Of a DNA stretch of 37,325 nt, positions 23,175 to 32,106 are shown piece by piece; position 1 is the first letter of the stretch; the number at the start of each line of letters is the position of its first letter. The notes beneath the pieces are model-generated. The model was not told the DNA's origin. It saw only the letters and a program-made list of their open reading frames with translations, and did not search any database. The stretch lies in NCBI GenBank assembly GCA_036744635.1, contig DAIOHQ010000014.1, positions 1 to 37,325 of the forward strand. The letters run 5' to 3'. Source of the stretch: DAIOHQ01 sp036744635 (GTDB lineage Bacteria > Planctomycetota > Phycisphaerae > Tepidisphaerales > Tepidisphaeraceae). A program made the position numbers and the translations under genes.

Positions 23175-25217
23175 ATGGATTTTTTCGAACATCAGGACCG
23201 GGCACGAAAGCTGACGCGGCGGCTGGTGGCGCTGTTCGTGCTGGCCGTGGTGCTGATTCTATTGGCGGTGAACCTGGTCGCGTTCGGGGTGTTGCACCTT
23301 GCCAGCACCTACGACACCTATCGGCGCGATATGGCGCCGGTGGTGCGCCAGGACCGCGTCTATCCCGGCCGGTTTAATCGGATCGAGCCGCTCTGGACCA
23401 ATGGCGAGGTATACGTCGGCGTCAGCATCGTGACGCTGCTGATCATCTTCGGCGGCAGCGCGTACAAGACCGCCTCGCTCTCCAGCGGCGGGCCGGCGGT
23501 GGCGCAGATGATGGGGGGAAAACTGCTGGTGCCGCAGCTCGCCGATGATGCGGAGCGCACGCTGCAGAACGTCGTCGAGGAAATGGCGATCGCCGCCGGT
23601 CTGCCGGTGCCGGCCGTGTACGTGATGGAGGAGGAACACGGCATCAACGCCTTCGCCGCCGGCTTTACGCCCCAGGATGCGGCCATCGGAGTGACGCGCG
23701 GGGCGGTCGACCAGCTTTCGCGCGATGAACTACAAGGGGTGATCGCGCACGAGTTCAGTCACATTCTCAATGGCGACATGCGCCTCAACGTCCGCCTGAT
23801 TGGAATTCTCCACGGCATCCTGGTGATCGGCCTGATCGGCTATGGCCTGCTGCGCAGCCTGCAGTGGACCAGTTGGGGCGGCGGGCGCAGCCGATCCCGC
23901 GATGACAAAGATTCAGGCGCGGCATTCATCATTCTGGCCGCGATCACCGCGGTAGCGCTGATCGCCATCGGCTACATCGGCCTGTTCTTCGGAAGGCTGA
24001 TCCAGGCGGCGGTGTCGCGGCAACGGGAATTTCTGGCCGACGCCTCGGCCGTGCAGTTCACCCGCAACCCCAACGGCTTGGCCGGGGCGCTGAAGAAGCT
24101 GGGAGCGATGAGCTCGGGCTCGAGGATTGAGAACATGCACGCAATGGAAATATCGCACATGTTCTTCGCCAACGGGATGGGGATGACGTTTGCCAACCTG
24201 CTGGCAACCCATCCGCCGCTGGCAGAGCGGATTCGCGCGATCGATCCGATGTTCAACGGCGTATTCGAGCCGAGGCCAGGAAAGCGGGACCTGGTCGAGC
24301 AATACGCCGGCCAGCAGCGCCCGGCGCCGCGCAGCGTGGTGGATGTGTTCACGGGCAAGGTGCGGCAGGAGAACGTGGCCGGATTCGGCGCGGCGCCGGC
24401 GACGGCGGCGATGCCGCTGGCCGCGGGCGAAGTGGCGGCACGAGTGGGCAAGCCGACGCCGGATACCGTGAACCAGGCGGCGGAGATGATCGGTTCGATG
24501 CCCCCGGCCATCTCCGCGGCGGCGCGCGAGCCGTTCGGCGCCCGCGGCGTGGTCTTCTGCCTGCTCCTCGACGAGCAGCCGGATGTGCTGCAGAAACAGC
24601 TCAAGATGCTGGAAAACACGGTGGATCCGACCTGCTATCAGGAAACGCTGCAACTGCTGAAATCGGCGCGGGCGCTGGGACCGGCAGCGCGCATGACGCT
24701 GCTGGACCTCGCCCTGCCGGCGCTGCGGCAGTTGTCGCAGCCGCAGACGATCCAGTTTCGGCGGGTGGTGAAGGATCTGATCGAGGCCGATGGGCGGGTG
24801 TCGCTCTTTGAATATGCGCTGCACAAGATCCTCGGCAAAAAGCTGTGGGAAACAGCGAAGCCGCCGAGTGCGAAATATGTCGCCATTCAGCCGCTGCTGG
24901 AGCCCGCGGCGGTGGTGCTGTCGGCGTTGGCTACGGCGGATGGCAAGTCCGAGGCCGACCAGCAGCAGGCCTTCGTGGCCGGGACAGCGCGGCTGGATGC
25001 GGCGAACCTGCGGCCTCCGGCGGATGCAAGCCTCCAGGCGCTGGATGATGCGCTGAATATGCTGGCCCAGGCATCGCCGCCGGTGAAGCGGCGGATCATC
25101 GATGCTTGCGCCCACTGCGTGGCGGCCGACGGGATTGTGCAGTTGGAAGAGGCGGAATTGCTGCGCGCGGTGGCCGCAGTGCTGGATTGCCCGCTGCCGC
25201 CGCTGGTGAATGGGTGA
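23175..25217 (+). CDS. M48 zinc metalloprotease (HtpX-like) with C-terminal TerB-like region
   Basis: A 680-residue membrane protease. TM helices lie at about 15-40 and 81-95; the catalytic HEFSH is at 192-196, the third zinc ligand is Glu285 (QREFLADASAV), and two more helices lie near 205-225 and 250-275. Substrate-binding features (GINAFAAGF, THPPLAERI) follow HtpX. Usual HtpX is about 290 residues; here about 300 more follow, ending with ALATADGKSEADQQ and CAHCVAADGIVQLEEAELLRAVA, which resembles a TerB/tellurite-resistance repeat. It may quality-control membrane proteins together with LemA 130 bp upstream. AGGAG precedes the ATG. Confidence 0.9.
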   Translation: MDFFEHQDRARKLTRRLVALFVLAVVLILLAVNLVAFGVLHLASTYDTYRRDMAPVVRQDRVYPGRFNRIEPLWTNGEVYVGVSIVTLLIIFGGSAYKTASLSSGGPAVAQMMGGKLLVPQLADDAERTLQNVVEEMAIAAGLPVPAVYVMEEEHGINAFAAGFTPQDAAIGVTRGAVDQLSRDELQGVIAHEFSHILNGDMRLNVRLIGILHGILVIGLIGYGLLRSLQWTSWGGGRSRSRDDKDSGAAFIILAAITAVALIAIGYIGLFFGRLIQAAVSRQREFLADASAVQFTRNPNGLAGALKKLGAMSSGSRIENMHAMEISHMFFANGMGMTFANLLATHPPLAERIRAIDPMFNGVFEPRPGKRDLVEQYAGQQRPAPRSVVDVFTGKVRQENVAGFGAAPATAAMPLAAGEVAARVGKPTPDTVNQAAEMIGSMPPAISAAAREPFGARGVVFCLLLDEQPDVLQKQLKMLENTVDPTCYQETLQLLKSARALGPAARMTLLDLALPALRQLSQPQTIQFRRVVKDLIEADGRVSLFEYALHKILGKKLWETAKPPSAKYVAIQPLLEPAAVVLSALATADGKSEADQQQAFVAGTARLDAANLRPPADASLQALDDALNMLAQASPPVKRRIIDACAHCVAADGIVQLEEAELLRAVAAVLDCPLPPLVNG

Positions 25218-25299
25218 ACGATCCGACCGCGCCAGTTTACGGCATGGTCGCTGTGCGGCCAGGGGGGTATATATTGAGACACATTCGAAAGGAAGGAAC

Positions 25300-25680
25300 A
25301 TGACGAAACTCCTGATCTGTGCGGCGCTGGCCGCGAGCGTGGTGGGATGCAAGGCGAAGGATGAAGGTCTCCGCACGGATAGCTCCGGGCGGATTGATTC
25401 ATCGCAGACGTATCAGAGAAAGCATGAGCAGGTGGCAATACCGCCGGAGCTGCACACTGGTCAGATCGTGCGCGTGCATTTTCGCCGCGATGCCCTGGGG
25501 CTGGCCGCGCCCGCGCCATTGGCGCCGACCAGCGATGGGGTGGGCGGCAAGCCGATCTACCTCAACGGTGAGATCCGGGAGATCACCGGCGACTGGCTGG
25601 TAATCGCCGATGCGGGGCGACAGTATTGGATTCCGCGCGAAATGATCCTGCTGGTGGAAGCCACCCAGCAATCGCGATGA
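25300..25680 (+). CDS. small lipoprotein, paralogue of the next gene
   Basis: A 126-residue protein with a lipoprotein signal (TKLLICAALAASVVGC) and a mature domain whose end (GEIREITGDWLVIADAGRQYWIPREMI) is related to the gene at 25779. The ATG at 25300 has GGAAGGA upstream; an earlier in-frame start would add 30 residues without any signal. Function unknown; the small beta-rich fold (GQIVRVHFRRDALG, DWLVIADAG) looks like a compact barrel. Membrane-anchored in the periplasm. Confidence 0.75.
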   Translation: MTKLLICAALAASVVGCKAKDEGLRTDSSGRIDSSQTYQRKHEQVAIPPELHTGQIVRVHFRRDALGLAAPAPLAPTSDGVGGKPIYLNGEIREITGDWLVIADAGRQYWIPREMILLVEATQQSR

Positions 25681-25778
25681 AACTCTGAAGACAGCGCGGG
25701 CGTCCAAGCGATGGCTGCGGTGCGCGCCGGCGTCGGCGCGTGCGGCCTGGCGACAATTTTCTGCAAAGGTGGCGTGCT

Positions 25779-26096
25779 ATGAAACGGAATGTGCTGATAT
25801 TGGTTGGGGTATTGGCGGCGGTGTTGGTGCTGGCGGGAATGCTGAACCGGCCGGAACGGGCGCGGGCGGCCGAGGCTACGGGGAAATCGCTGACAGCCGG
25901 GACGAACGTGACGGTTTTCCTGCGCGCGGACATTCTCGGTTCGCAGTATCCCAACCGCATGGTGGACACCTCCAACCTCTGCCAGAAGAAGGGGACCATC
26001 AGCGAAGTCAACGACGACTGGGTGGTGCTGCGCGACGGCGAAAAGGACGTATACATCGTCCGCCAGGCGGTGGTCATGATCGAGGTGGCGAAGTAG
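25779..26096 (+). CDS. small membrane-anchored protein, paralogue of the lipoprotein upstream
   Basis: A 105-residue protein with an N-terminal hydrophobic helix or uncleaved signal (VLILVGVLAAVLVLAGML). The mature domain carries NVTVFLRADILGSQYP and GTISEVNDDWVVLRDGEKDVYIVRQ. It aligns with the lipoprotein just upstream: G-x-V-x-V...R-x-D-x-LG, then G-x-I-x-E...DW-x-V...I-x-R. The anchor differs (helix here, lipid there). Likely a tandem duplication. Function unknown. Confidence 0.7.
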   Translation: MKRNVLILVGVLAAVLVLAGMLNRPERARAAEATGKSLTAGTNVTVFLRADILGSQYPNRMVDTSNLCQKKGTISEVNDDWVVLRDGEKDVYIVRQAVVMIEVAK

Positions 26097-26200
26097 TCGC
26101 TCCCGGTCGCGCGGCGTTGCAAATTCCGCAGACGAAAGTATGATGTGGAGTATTATATTGGCTCCCATATATATAAACCACAGGCATCTGAAGGATTTGC

Positions 26201-28129
26201 ATGGCAGCGTCTGATCCCCAGCGCGAGGTGGAGCGCGCCTCCACCACCACCGAAGGACTTCCCATCTCGCCCAGCCTCGGCCCCACGCTCGAGGCGGCGC
26301 ACGTGCCGCAGCGCTCGACCCCGGTGGATGCCCGGGTGATCTATCTCTCGCTGCTGGCCATCGCCGTCGGAATCCTCGGGGCGCTGATGGCGCGGGTGCT
26401 GATCGCCGTGATCCACCTCATCACTAACCTATGTTTTCACGGGGTTTGGACCACTTCGGGGGATGTCGAGGGGCTGGCCCGGCCGCTGGCGCATCCGCAC
26501 CTGTGGGTGATCCTGATTCCCGTGGTTGGCGCAATTCTGATCGGACTGCTGGCGCGCTACGGCTCGCGGGCGGTGGCCGGCCATGGCATTCCCGAGGCGA
26601 TGGAGCAGGTGCTGACCAACGCCAGCCGCATCCCGCCGAAGATGACGTTTCTCAAACCCTTCTCGGCCGCAATTTCCATCGGCACCGGCGCGCCCTATGG
26701 CGCGGAAGGTCCGATCATCGCCACCGGCGGCGCCCTGGGCTCGCTGGTCGGACAACTCCTCAGCACCACCGCGCAGGAACGCAAGATTCTGCTGGCGGCC
26801 GGCGCCGCGGCGGGAATCGCGGCGGCGTTCAATGCGCCCATCGCCTCGGTGCTGCTGGCGGTGGAATTACTGCTGTTCGAGTTTCGCCCGCGCTCGCTGA
26901 TCCCGGTGGCGCTGGCGTGCGTGGTGGCCGCGGCCATTCACATCAGCTTTGAAGGGCCCGAGCCTTTTTTCAGCTTCGGCCGCCAGCAGTTGGCCGAGCC
27001 GACCAAGCTGTTGGTTGCGATTTACGTCGCCATCGGCTGCGTGGTGGGCGTTGGCGCGGTAGTCCTGACTCGAACGGTATATCTGATCGAACATAGCTTC
27101 GAACGCCTGCCGATCCACTGGATGTGGCATCCCGCCATCGGCGGCCTGGTCGTCGGTATCATCGGATATTTCGTCCCGCGGACATTCGGCTCGGGCTATT
27201 ACAACATCAACCACCTGCTGGAAAACAGCCTGACGCTGAAGGCGGTGGCCGTCCTAGGCGTGATGAAGTTTCTCTCCTGGACCATCTCGCTGGGAAGCGG
27301 CACGGCCGGCGGCACCCTGGCGCCGGTGTTTACGATCGGCGGCGCACTCGGCGCGGCCCTGGGCATCGCGGCGGCGACAATTTTCCCGCACGCGGGACTC
27401 AGCGTGGGAATGGCGGCGCTGGTGGGCATGGTCGGAATCTTCGCCGGCGCATCGCGGGCCCTGCTGACCAGCGTAGTCTTCGCCATCGAGACCACGATGG
27501 AACCAAAAGGAATTCTGCCGGCCCTGGGCGGATGCACCGCGGCCTATCTCGTCTCCTGTCTGCTGATGCGGCATTCCATCATGACCGAAAAGATGGTGCG
27601 GCAGGGCGTGCGCGTGCCCGAGGAATATCATCCCGATTTTCTCGATCAAGTGCTGGTGAAGGAAGTGATGGCCGGCCAGGTCACCAGCGTGCGCGCCGCG
27701 GACACATTGGCCATCGTCCGGCAGTGGATCGACAGCCACGCCTCCGGCAGTCAGCACCAGGGCTTTCCCGTGGTGGACGAAAACGGCCATCTGGCCGGCG
27801 TGCTCACCCGTCGAAACCTGCTGAATCCGCAGGAGCCGCCGCAGCGCATCGTGCGCGAGCTGCTGCAGCGCCGGCCAAGCGTGGTCTACGACGACTGCAC
27901 CCTCCGCGAGGCCGCCGATCACATGGTCCGCCACGACGTCGGCCGCCTACCGGTCATGTCGCGCCAGGACCCCAGCAAGATCGTCGGCATGATCACCCGC
28001 AGCGATGTCCTGGGCGCCCACCGCCGCCGCATCGCGGAATCGACGGAGGACCGGCCCAGCATTTCCTGGAAAACGCTGCGCAAGAGTAATCCCCTGAAGC
28101 AATCTGAGGAGAAGGCGCCGCGATCGTAA
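26201..28129 (+). CDS. ClC-family chloride channel/antiporter with CBS pair
   Basis: A 642-residue ClC protein. Selectivity segments: AGHGIPEAME (127-134 region, where many ClCs have GSGIP), YGAEGP with the gating Glu169, and GTAGGTLAPVFTIGGALG. The C-terminal about 170 residues hold two CBS domains (VKEVMAGQVTSVRAADTL..., VVYDDCTLREAADHMVRHDVGRLPV), which usually bind adenine nucleotides and regulate transport. Its His instead of Ser in the first filter segment is known in a bacterial subgroup. AAGGA precedes the ATG by 7 bases. The 60 bp upstream are AT-rich (atatatata) and probably contain the promoter. Confidence 0.93.
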   Translation: MAASDPQREVERASTTTEGLPISPSLGPTLEAAHVPQRSTPVDARVIYLSLLAIAVGILGALMARVLIAVIHLITNLCFHGVWTTSGDVEGLARPLAHPHLWVILIPVVGAILIGLLARYGSRAVAGHGIPEAMEQVLTNASRIPPKMTFLKPFSAAISIGTGAPYGAEGPIIATGGALGSLVGQLLSTTAQERKILLAAGAAAGIAAAFNAPIASVLLAVELLLFEFRPRSLIPVALACVVAAAIHISFEGPEPFFSFGRQQLAEPTKLLVAIYVAIGCVVGVGAVVLTRTVYLIEHSFERLPIHWMWHPAIGGLVVGIIGYFVPRTFGSGYYNINHLLENSLTLKAVAVLGVMKFLSWTISLGSGTAGGTLAPVFTIGGALGAALGIAAATIFPHAGLSVGMAALVGMVGIFAGASRALLTSVVFAIETTMEPKGILPALGGCTAAYLVSCLLMRHSIMTEKMVRQGVRVPEEYHPDFLDQVLVKEVMAGQVTSVRAADTLAIVRQWIDSHASGSQHQGFPVVDENGHLAGVLTRRNLLNPQEPPQRIVRELLQRRPSVVYDDCTLREAADHMVRHDVGRLPVMSRQDPSKIVGMITRSDVLGAHRRRIAESTEDRPSISWKTLRKSNPLKQSEEKAPRS

Positions 28130-28168
28130 TTTCTCTGCAGATGGGAGCAGCCCACCGAGACGTGCTGT

Positions 28169-29407
28169 TTACGACACTTCCTCCGGAATTTCCGTGGCGC
28201 TGGCATGTCCTTTGGGCTCGGAAACCTCCAAAACCCGATGCACTCGCGGGCCGATTCGGCAGAGAATCTCATATGGAATGGTGTCGGCGAGGCGCGACAG
28301 GGCATAGACGCTGGCCGGGGAGAGCGGATCGGAATCGAGCACGGTCACCTGATCGCCCACCATCGCCGCCGGCACATCGCCCAAATCAATGATCGTCGAA
28401 TCCATGCTGACGCGGCCGACTACCGGCGCGGGATGTCCGTTGACCATCATCACCGCCCGATTGGAAAAGCAGCGAAGATAGCCATCGCCATAACCGATCG
28501 GCACCAGCCCGATGCGGGTGGGGCGCGGGGCGTGCCAGGTCTGGCCATAGCCAACGCCGACGCCTTTGCGGATATCGCGGACATCCAGCAGCGGCGCCGT
28601 CCAGGTCAGTGCCGGCCGCAACGGTCGCTCCATCGCGGGCTGGCCGGTGGGGTCGATGCCGTACAGGCTGATCCCCGGGCGGACCATGTCGAGCTGGGAT
28701 TCCGGCATCAGAAACAGCCCCGCCGAGCTGGCGATGTGCCGGATGATCGGCTTGCCGTCCAGCAGTTTCTTGCAGGCGCGGGAATGCAGGGCGGCGTTGA
28801 AGCGTTTCAATTGTTCGGCCGTGAAGGGATTTGCAATTTCTTCCGAGCAGGCGAAGTGCGAGCAGATTCCCCACAGCCGCAGCGACGGGTGCGACAGGAT
28901 GGTGGAGATGACGTCATCGAGCGCCTGCAGGTCCACGCCGGAGCGGGTCATGCCGGTGTCGAGCATCACCTGAATATTGGCGCGTTTCTGGATGTTCATC
29001 GCGATGCGGGCGACGTCGTCGGCGGCGCTGGCGCTGCACACGGTCAGCACCCACCCCTTGCGGATGGCGGTTTCGATCCGGGAGCGCTGCAGCCCGACGA
29101 ACGAATTCTCGACCGGCCGAAAAATCAGCACCGGTTGCCCCCCCTTGTGCATGGCGGGCAGATCGACGGCTTCATCGATGCTGGCGACGGCCAGGGCGTC
29201 GACCGCCGCCCGGCCGGTGACTGGATCGACGTGGTTGCACAGCGCATCGGCGATCAGGCCCGCGCCGTGGCCATAGGCATCGGCCTTGACGATCGCGCAG
29301 ATCTGCGTGCCCGGAGCAAGCGACCGGCGAATGACCGCGGCGTTATGAAGGAGTGCGTCCCGCGAGATGACTGCCCGAGGTTCTCCCAGCGAATGCATCG
29401 CGTCCAT
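28169..29407 (-). CDS. alr: alanine racemase
   Basis: A 412-residue PLP enzyme that makes D-alanine for peptidoglycan. The PLP Lys is Lys41 in AIVKADAYGHGAG, and the second catalytic base, Tyr, is in GVGYGQTWHAPRPTRIG. Also present are MLDTGMTRSGVD, GICSHFACSE and GRVSMDSTIIDLG. Length is slightly above the usual 370, due to loops. The start is ATG at 29407 or ATG at 29398; neither has a good Shine-Dalgarno. It converges on the ClC gene with a 39-bp gap. Its presence implies a peptidoglycan wall. Confidence 0.95.
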   Translation of the reverse strand: MDAMHSLGEPRAVISRDALLHNAAVIRRSLAPGTQICAIVKADAYGHGAGLIADALCNHVDPVTGRAAVDALAVASIDEAVDLPAMHKGGQPVLIFRPVENSFVGLQRSRIETAIRKGWVLTVCSASAADDVARIAMNIQKRANIQVMLDTGMTRSGVDLQALDDVISTILSHPSLRLWGICSHFACSEEIANPFTAEQLKRFNAALHSRACKKLLDGKPIIRHIASSAGLFLMPESQLDMVRPGISLYGIDPTGQPAMERPLRPALTWTAPLLDVRDIRKGVGVGYGQTWHAPRPTRIGLVPIGYGDGYLRCFSNRAVMMVNGHPAPVVGRVSMDSTIIDLGDVPAAMVGDQVTVLDSDPLSPASVYALSRLADTIPYEILCRIGPRVHRVLEVSEPKGHASATEIPEEVS

Positions 29408-29526
29408 GCGAATGCCCCATTCTTGGTAAAGACAATCCGTTGCGCCGGGGAGTATAGCGAATGATCGGAGAAACGCGAAAGGGGTGAGTCCTTTCCCCCG
29501 ACTCCGCCATCGCCGACAATACGGAG

Positions 29527-30513
29527 ATGCCGCAACCGCAAGCGACTGTCGCGACCACGCCTGGGCAAAGTCCAGGATCGCGTCTGGCGCGCCGACAGTT
29601 TCTCAAGCGCGCCCTGCTCTGGGGGGCAGGGCCGGCGGCGCTGGGAATCTACAGCACGCAGGTTGAGCCATTCTGGCTGGAGATGCACGAGCTTCCCATA
29701 CAACTGGCGAATTGGCCGGCGGCCTTGGATGGCTTCCGCCTGGCACACCTGACCGACCTGCACGCCGGCAAGCACGTGCCGTTGGATTATCTCCGCGATG
29801 TGGTGAAGCGGGTGAACGACTGCGGCGCCGACTGCGTCGTCGTCACCGGCGACATCGTGCATCACGACGCCAGATGGGTGGATCGTGCCGCCGACCTGCT
29901 GGCCGCCATCCGGCCTCCGCTCTTCACCAGCCTGGGAAATCACGACTACTGCCACGGCATCAGCGTCAACCCGTGGTGCGACGTGCGCCTCGCTGATGCC
30001 CTCCAATCCGCGCTGGCGGAGCGAAAAATCCTCTGCCTGCGAAACGCCGCCGCATCATTGTCCCACAACGGCGGGCGCCTCTGGTTCGTCGGCCTGGAAG
30101 ATTATTACACCGACCGCATGAATCCACAGAAAGCATTCGCTGGACGCGCTGCCGGGGAGGCTGTCATCGCGCTGTCCCACAACCCCGACACGGCCAAATA
30201 TCTGACGGAGCATCGCCCGCAACTGATCCTCAGCGGCCACACCCACGGCGGCCAGGTGCGCATTCCCGGAATCGGCGCGCCCTATCTCAACATCTTCGAC
30301 CGCCGCCTCGACAAGGGACTGTTTTCGCTGGGGGAAAGCACGCTGTATGTGAGTCGGGGCGTGGGATACATCAAGCGGATTCGCTTTTGCTGCCGGCCGG
30401 AAGTGCCGGTGCTTATTCTGCGATCGGCGCCGCAGCGAATCAAAGAACCGCGCGAACCAGGCCAATCCCGCCCGCAGCAAGAACCAGCCAGGTTGAATTC
30501 ACATCCCACTTGA
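29527..30513 (+). CDS. Tat-exported metallophosphoesterase (YkuE/YaeI-like)
   Basis: A 328-residue calcineurin-like phosphoesterase. The N-terminus has a Tat signal (ARRQFLKRALLWGAGPAALG, twin Arg at 22-23). Metal-ligand blocks are LAHLTDLHAGK, VVTGDIVHHD, SLGNHDYCHG, VIALSHNPD and LSGHTHGGQVRIPG. Related proteins cleave UDP-diacylglucosamine or phospholipid phosphodiesters on the outer face of the membrane, or have unknown substrates. The gene ends inside chrA: the last 25 codons overlap it tail to tail by 74 bp. The ATG at 29527 is followed by a plausible signal, but GGAG touches the start codon. Confidence 0.88.
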   Translation: MPQPQATVATTPGQSPGSRLARRQFLKRALLWGAGPAALGIYSTQVEPFWLEMHELPIQLANWPAALDGFRLAHLTDLHAGKHVPLDYLRDVVKRVNDCGADCVVVTGDIVHHDARWVDRAADLLAAIRPPLFTSLGNHDYCHGISVNPWCDVRLADALQSALAERKILCLRNAAASLSHNGGRLWFVGLEDYYTDRMNPQKAFAGRAAGEAVIALSHNPDTAKYLTEHRPQLILSGHTHGGQVRIPGIGAPYLNIFDRRLDKGLFSLGESTLYVSRGVGYIKRIRFCCRPEVPVLILRSAPQRIKEPREPGQSRPQQEPARLNSHPT

Positions 30514-31789
30514 GCATGACGTACAGGGAAATACCCGCGACCAGCAGGCCGCCCACATCGACCGGCCCAGCGGCCAGCAGATTCATGCCCGGCGCCGCGC
30601 CAAACGCCGACACTCCCAGCCGCACTGCCACCACAAAAATCAATGCGACGACCGCGGCGTTCATCCCATCCAGCGCCCCGCGGGCGAAGCGATTGCGGCG
30701 GATGCGCGGCAATAGCGGGCCGAGAATGGCGATGAAACAAAACGCCGGAAAGAAGATCGCCGCGGTGGCCACGAACGCACCGACCACGCCGCCGGGCAGT
30801 CCACCGCCAAATTTCCCATACCCCAGCACGAAGCCGATAAACGTAGCCGTCGTCAGCAGCGGCCCGGGCGTCACCTGCCCGACGGCCACCGCGTCCAGCA
30901 GTTGCTGCTTGGTCAGCCAGCCGTGTTGATCCACCAGTCCACCCTGCAGATAGCTCACCAGCACGTATCCACTGCCGAACAGCGTCGCCCCCACCTTCAG
31001 AAAAAACAGCGCCATCCGCCCCATCTCGCCAAGATCAACAGTGGCCAACAGCGGCAGAGGAACAGGCAACAACATCGGCAGCGCCGTCAGATTCTCAATG
31101 CGCGGCCTTCCGTAATAAAGCGCGCCGGCGGCCGCGGAAAGCGCCAGGATCAGCAGCTCCGGCTGATGATGAATCAGCGCCGACGACGCCCCAGCGAGAA
31201 CGCCGCCAAGCCCACCGAGCCAGCCGGCATGCGCCTCCAGCCAGCGCCACACCTCCGGCTCGGCCAGAAATCCCGTCATGGTCGCGACAATGGCGATGCC
31301 GCCCGTGAAGCCGTCTTTCACTCCGGTGCGGGCAAACCGCCAGAGCGCCGCCGCGATAATCGCGATCACGCAGGCATTGATCCCGCGCAGCACCCCCTGC
31401 ACCTGCGGCACCTGCCCGAACGTGACGTACATCCACCCCAGCGGCAGAATGATCAGCACCGCCGGCAGGATGAAACAGACGCCCGCGGTGACCAGCCCGG
31501 CATAGCCGGCGCGGATCAAGCCAAGATGGATCGCCATCTCCGTCGAGTTGGGGCCGGGTACGAAATTGACCGCCGCCATCAAATCCAGGAAATGCTGGCG
31601 GTCCAGCCAACCCCGCCGCCGCACCACCTCGTCTTCCATCATCGCCACATGCGCTGCCGGCCCGCCGAATGCGGTAAATCCCAGGCGCGTGAACAGCCCC
31701 GCCACTTCGCGCAGGCGATGGCGGGGCGCGCTTGGTGACATGGATTGCTGCATCGAATCCGGTTGCGGCACGCGTGGCATTACAATCAT
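30440..31789 (-). CDS. chrA: chromate transporter (ChrA, two CHR domains)
   Basis: A 449-residue (from ATG 31789) membrane protein with two homologous CHR halves. Half one has GFTAFGGPAAHVAMMEDEVV and VPGPNSTEMAIHLG; half two has VGATLFGSGYVLVSYLQGGLV and VTPGPLLTTATFIG. Such long-chain ChrA proteins export chromate, driven by the proton gradient; sulfate-like anions may be the natural substrate. The start is uncertain: in-frame ATGs at 31789, 31780, 31753 and 31741 lack a Shine-Dalgarno, and upstream in-frame sequence is repeat DNA, so I do not extend it. The 3' end overlaps the convergent metallophosphoesterase by 74 bp. Confidence 0.9.
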   Translation of the reverse strand: MIVMPRVPQPDSMQQSMSPSAPRHRLREVAGLFTRLGFTAFGGPAAHVAMMEDEVVRRRGWLDRQHFLDLMAAVNFVPGPNSTEMAIHLGLIRAGYAGLVTAGVCFILPAVLIILPLGWMYVTFGQVPQVQGVLRGINACVIAIIAAALWRFARTGVKDGFTGGIAIVATMTGFLAEPEVWRWLEAHAGWLGGLGGVLAGASSALIHHQPELLILALSAAAGALYYGRPRIENLTALPMLLPVPLPLLATVDLGEMGRMALFFLKVGATLFGSGYVLVSYLQGGLVDQHGWLTKQQLLDAVAVGQVTPGPLLTTATFIGFVLGYGKFGGGLPGGVVGAFVATAAIFFPAFCFIAILGPLLPRIRRNRFARGALDGMNAAVVALIFVVAVRLGVSAFGAAPGMNLLAAGPVDVGGLLVAGISLYVMLKWDVNSTWLVLAAGGIGLVRAVL

Positions 31790-32106
31790 TCGGCGCTGAC
31801 TTCGCCACAGCAGGTGGTAGGTCCAGCCGTGGTATGGTGCTGCCAGCCCATACGCCCGAAGCGCAGCGCTCCTTCTGCCGTAGCATGGGTTTCCAACCCA
31901 TGCCAAACGGCGTAACTAATGCACATCACCCAAAAAGTTGAGAGACTGATGCAAGACACGGTTGCCGTGTGAGGATTCCAGCCGATTTGGCACGGGTTAA
32001 GGAAAACCCGTGCTACGGGAAGAAGATCGCGGCATCACGCTTTGCACGTGGCAACGGCTCTCACGCCTCTACTGGCAACCTCCGCCCCCGTCATTACAAT
32101 CCGCCC
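31790..32106. other. divergent spacer with two small palindromes and the trpE promoter
   Basis: 317 bp without a gene. GCATGGGTT-TCC-AACCCATGC at 31883-31903 and GCACGGGTT...AACCCGTGC at 31990-32013 are related hairpins. The segment contains the trpE promoter at its right end. Confidence 0.75.
32072..32100 (+). promoter_or_regulatory. sigma-70 promoter of trpE, placed for leaderless transcription
   Basis: CTGGCA (32072-32077), a 17-bp spacer and TACAAT (32095-32100). The A of the trpE ATG lies 7 bases after the -10 hexamer, where transcription should start. No Shine-Dalgarno is present. Confidence 0.55.

Noticed and set aside
28205..29464. 419-codon plus-strand frame opposite alr
   Set aside because: Antisense shadow of a clear alanine racemase.
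31789..31906. N-terminal extension of ChrA to 31906
   Set aside because: The extra residues are encoded by the palindrome at 31883-31903 and its flank, unlike any ChrA.
31969..32106. N-terminal extension of TrpE to 31969
   Set aside because: It translates the palindrome at 31990-32013; the family begins at 32107, next to a promoter.
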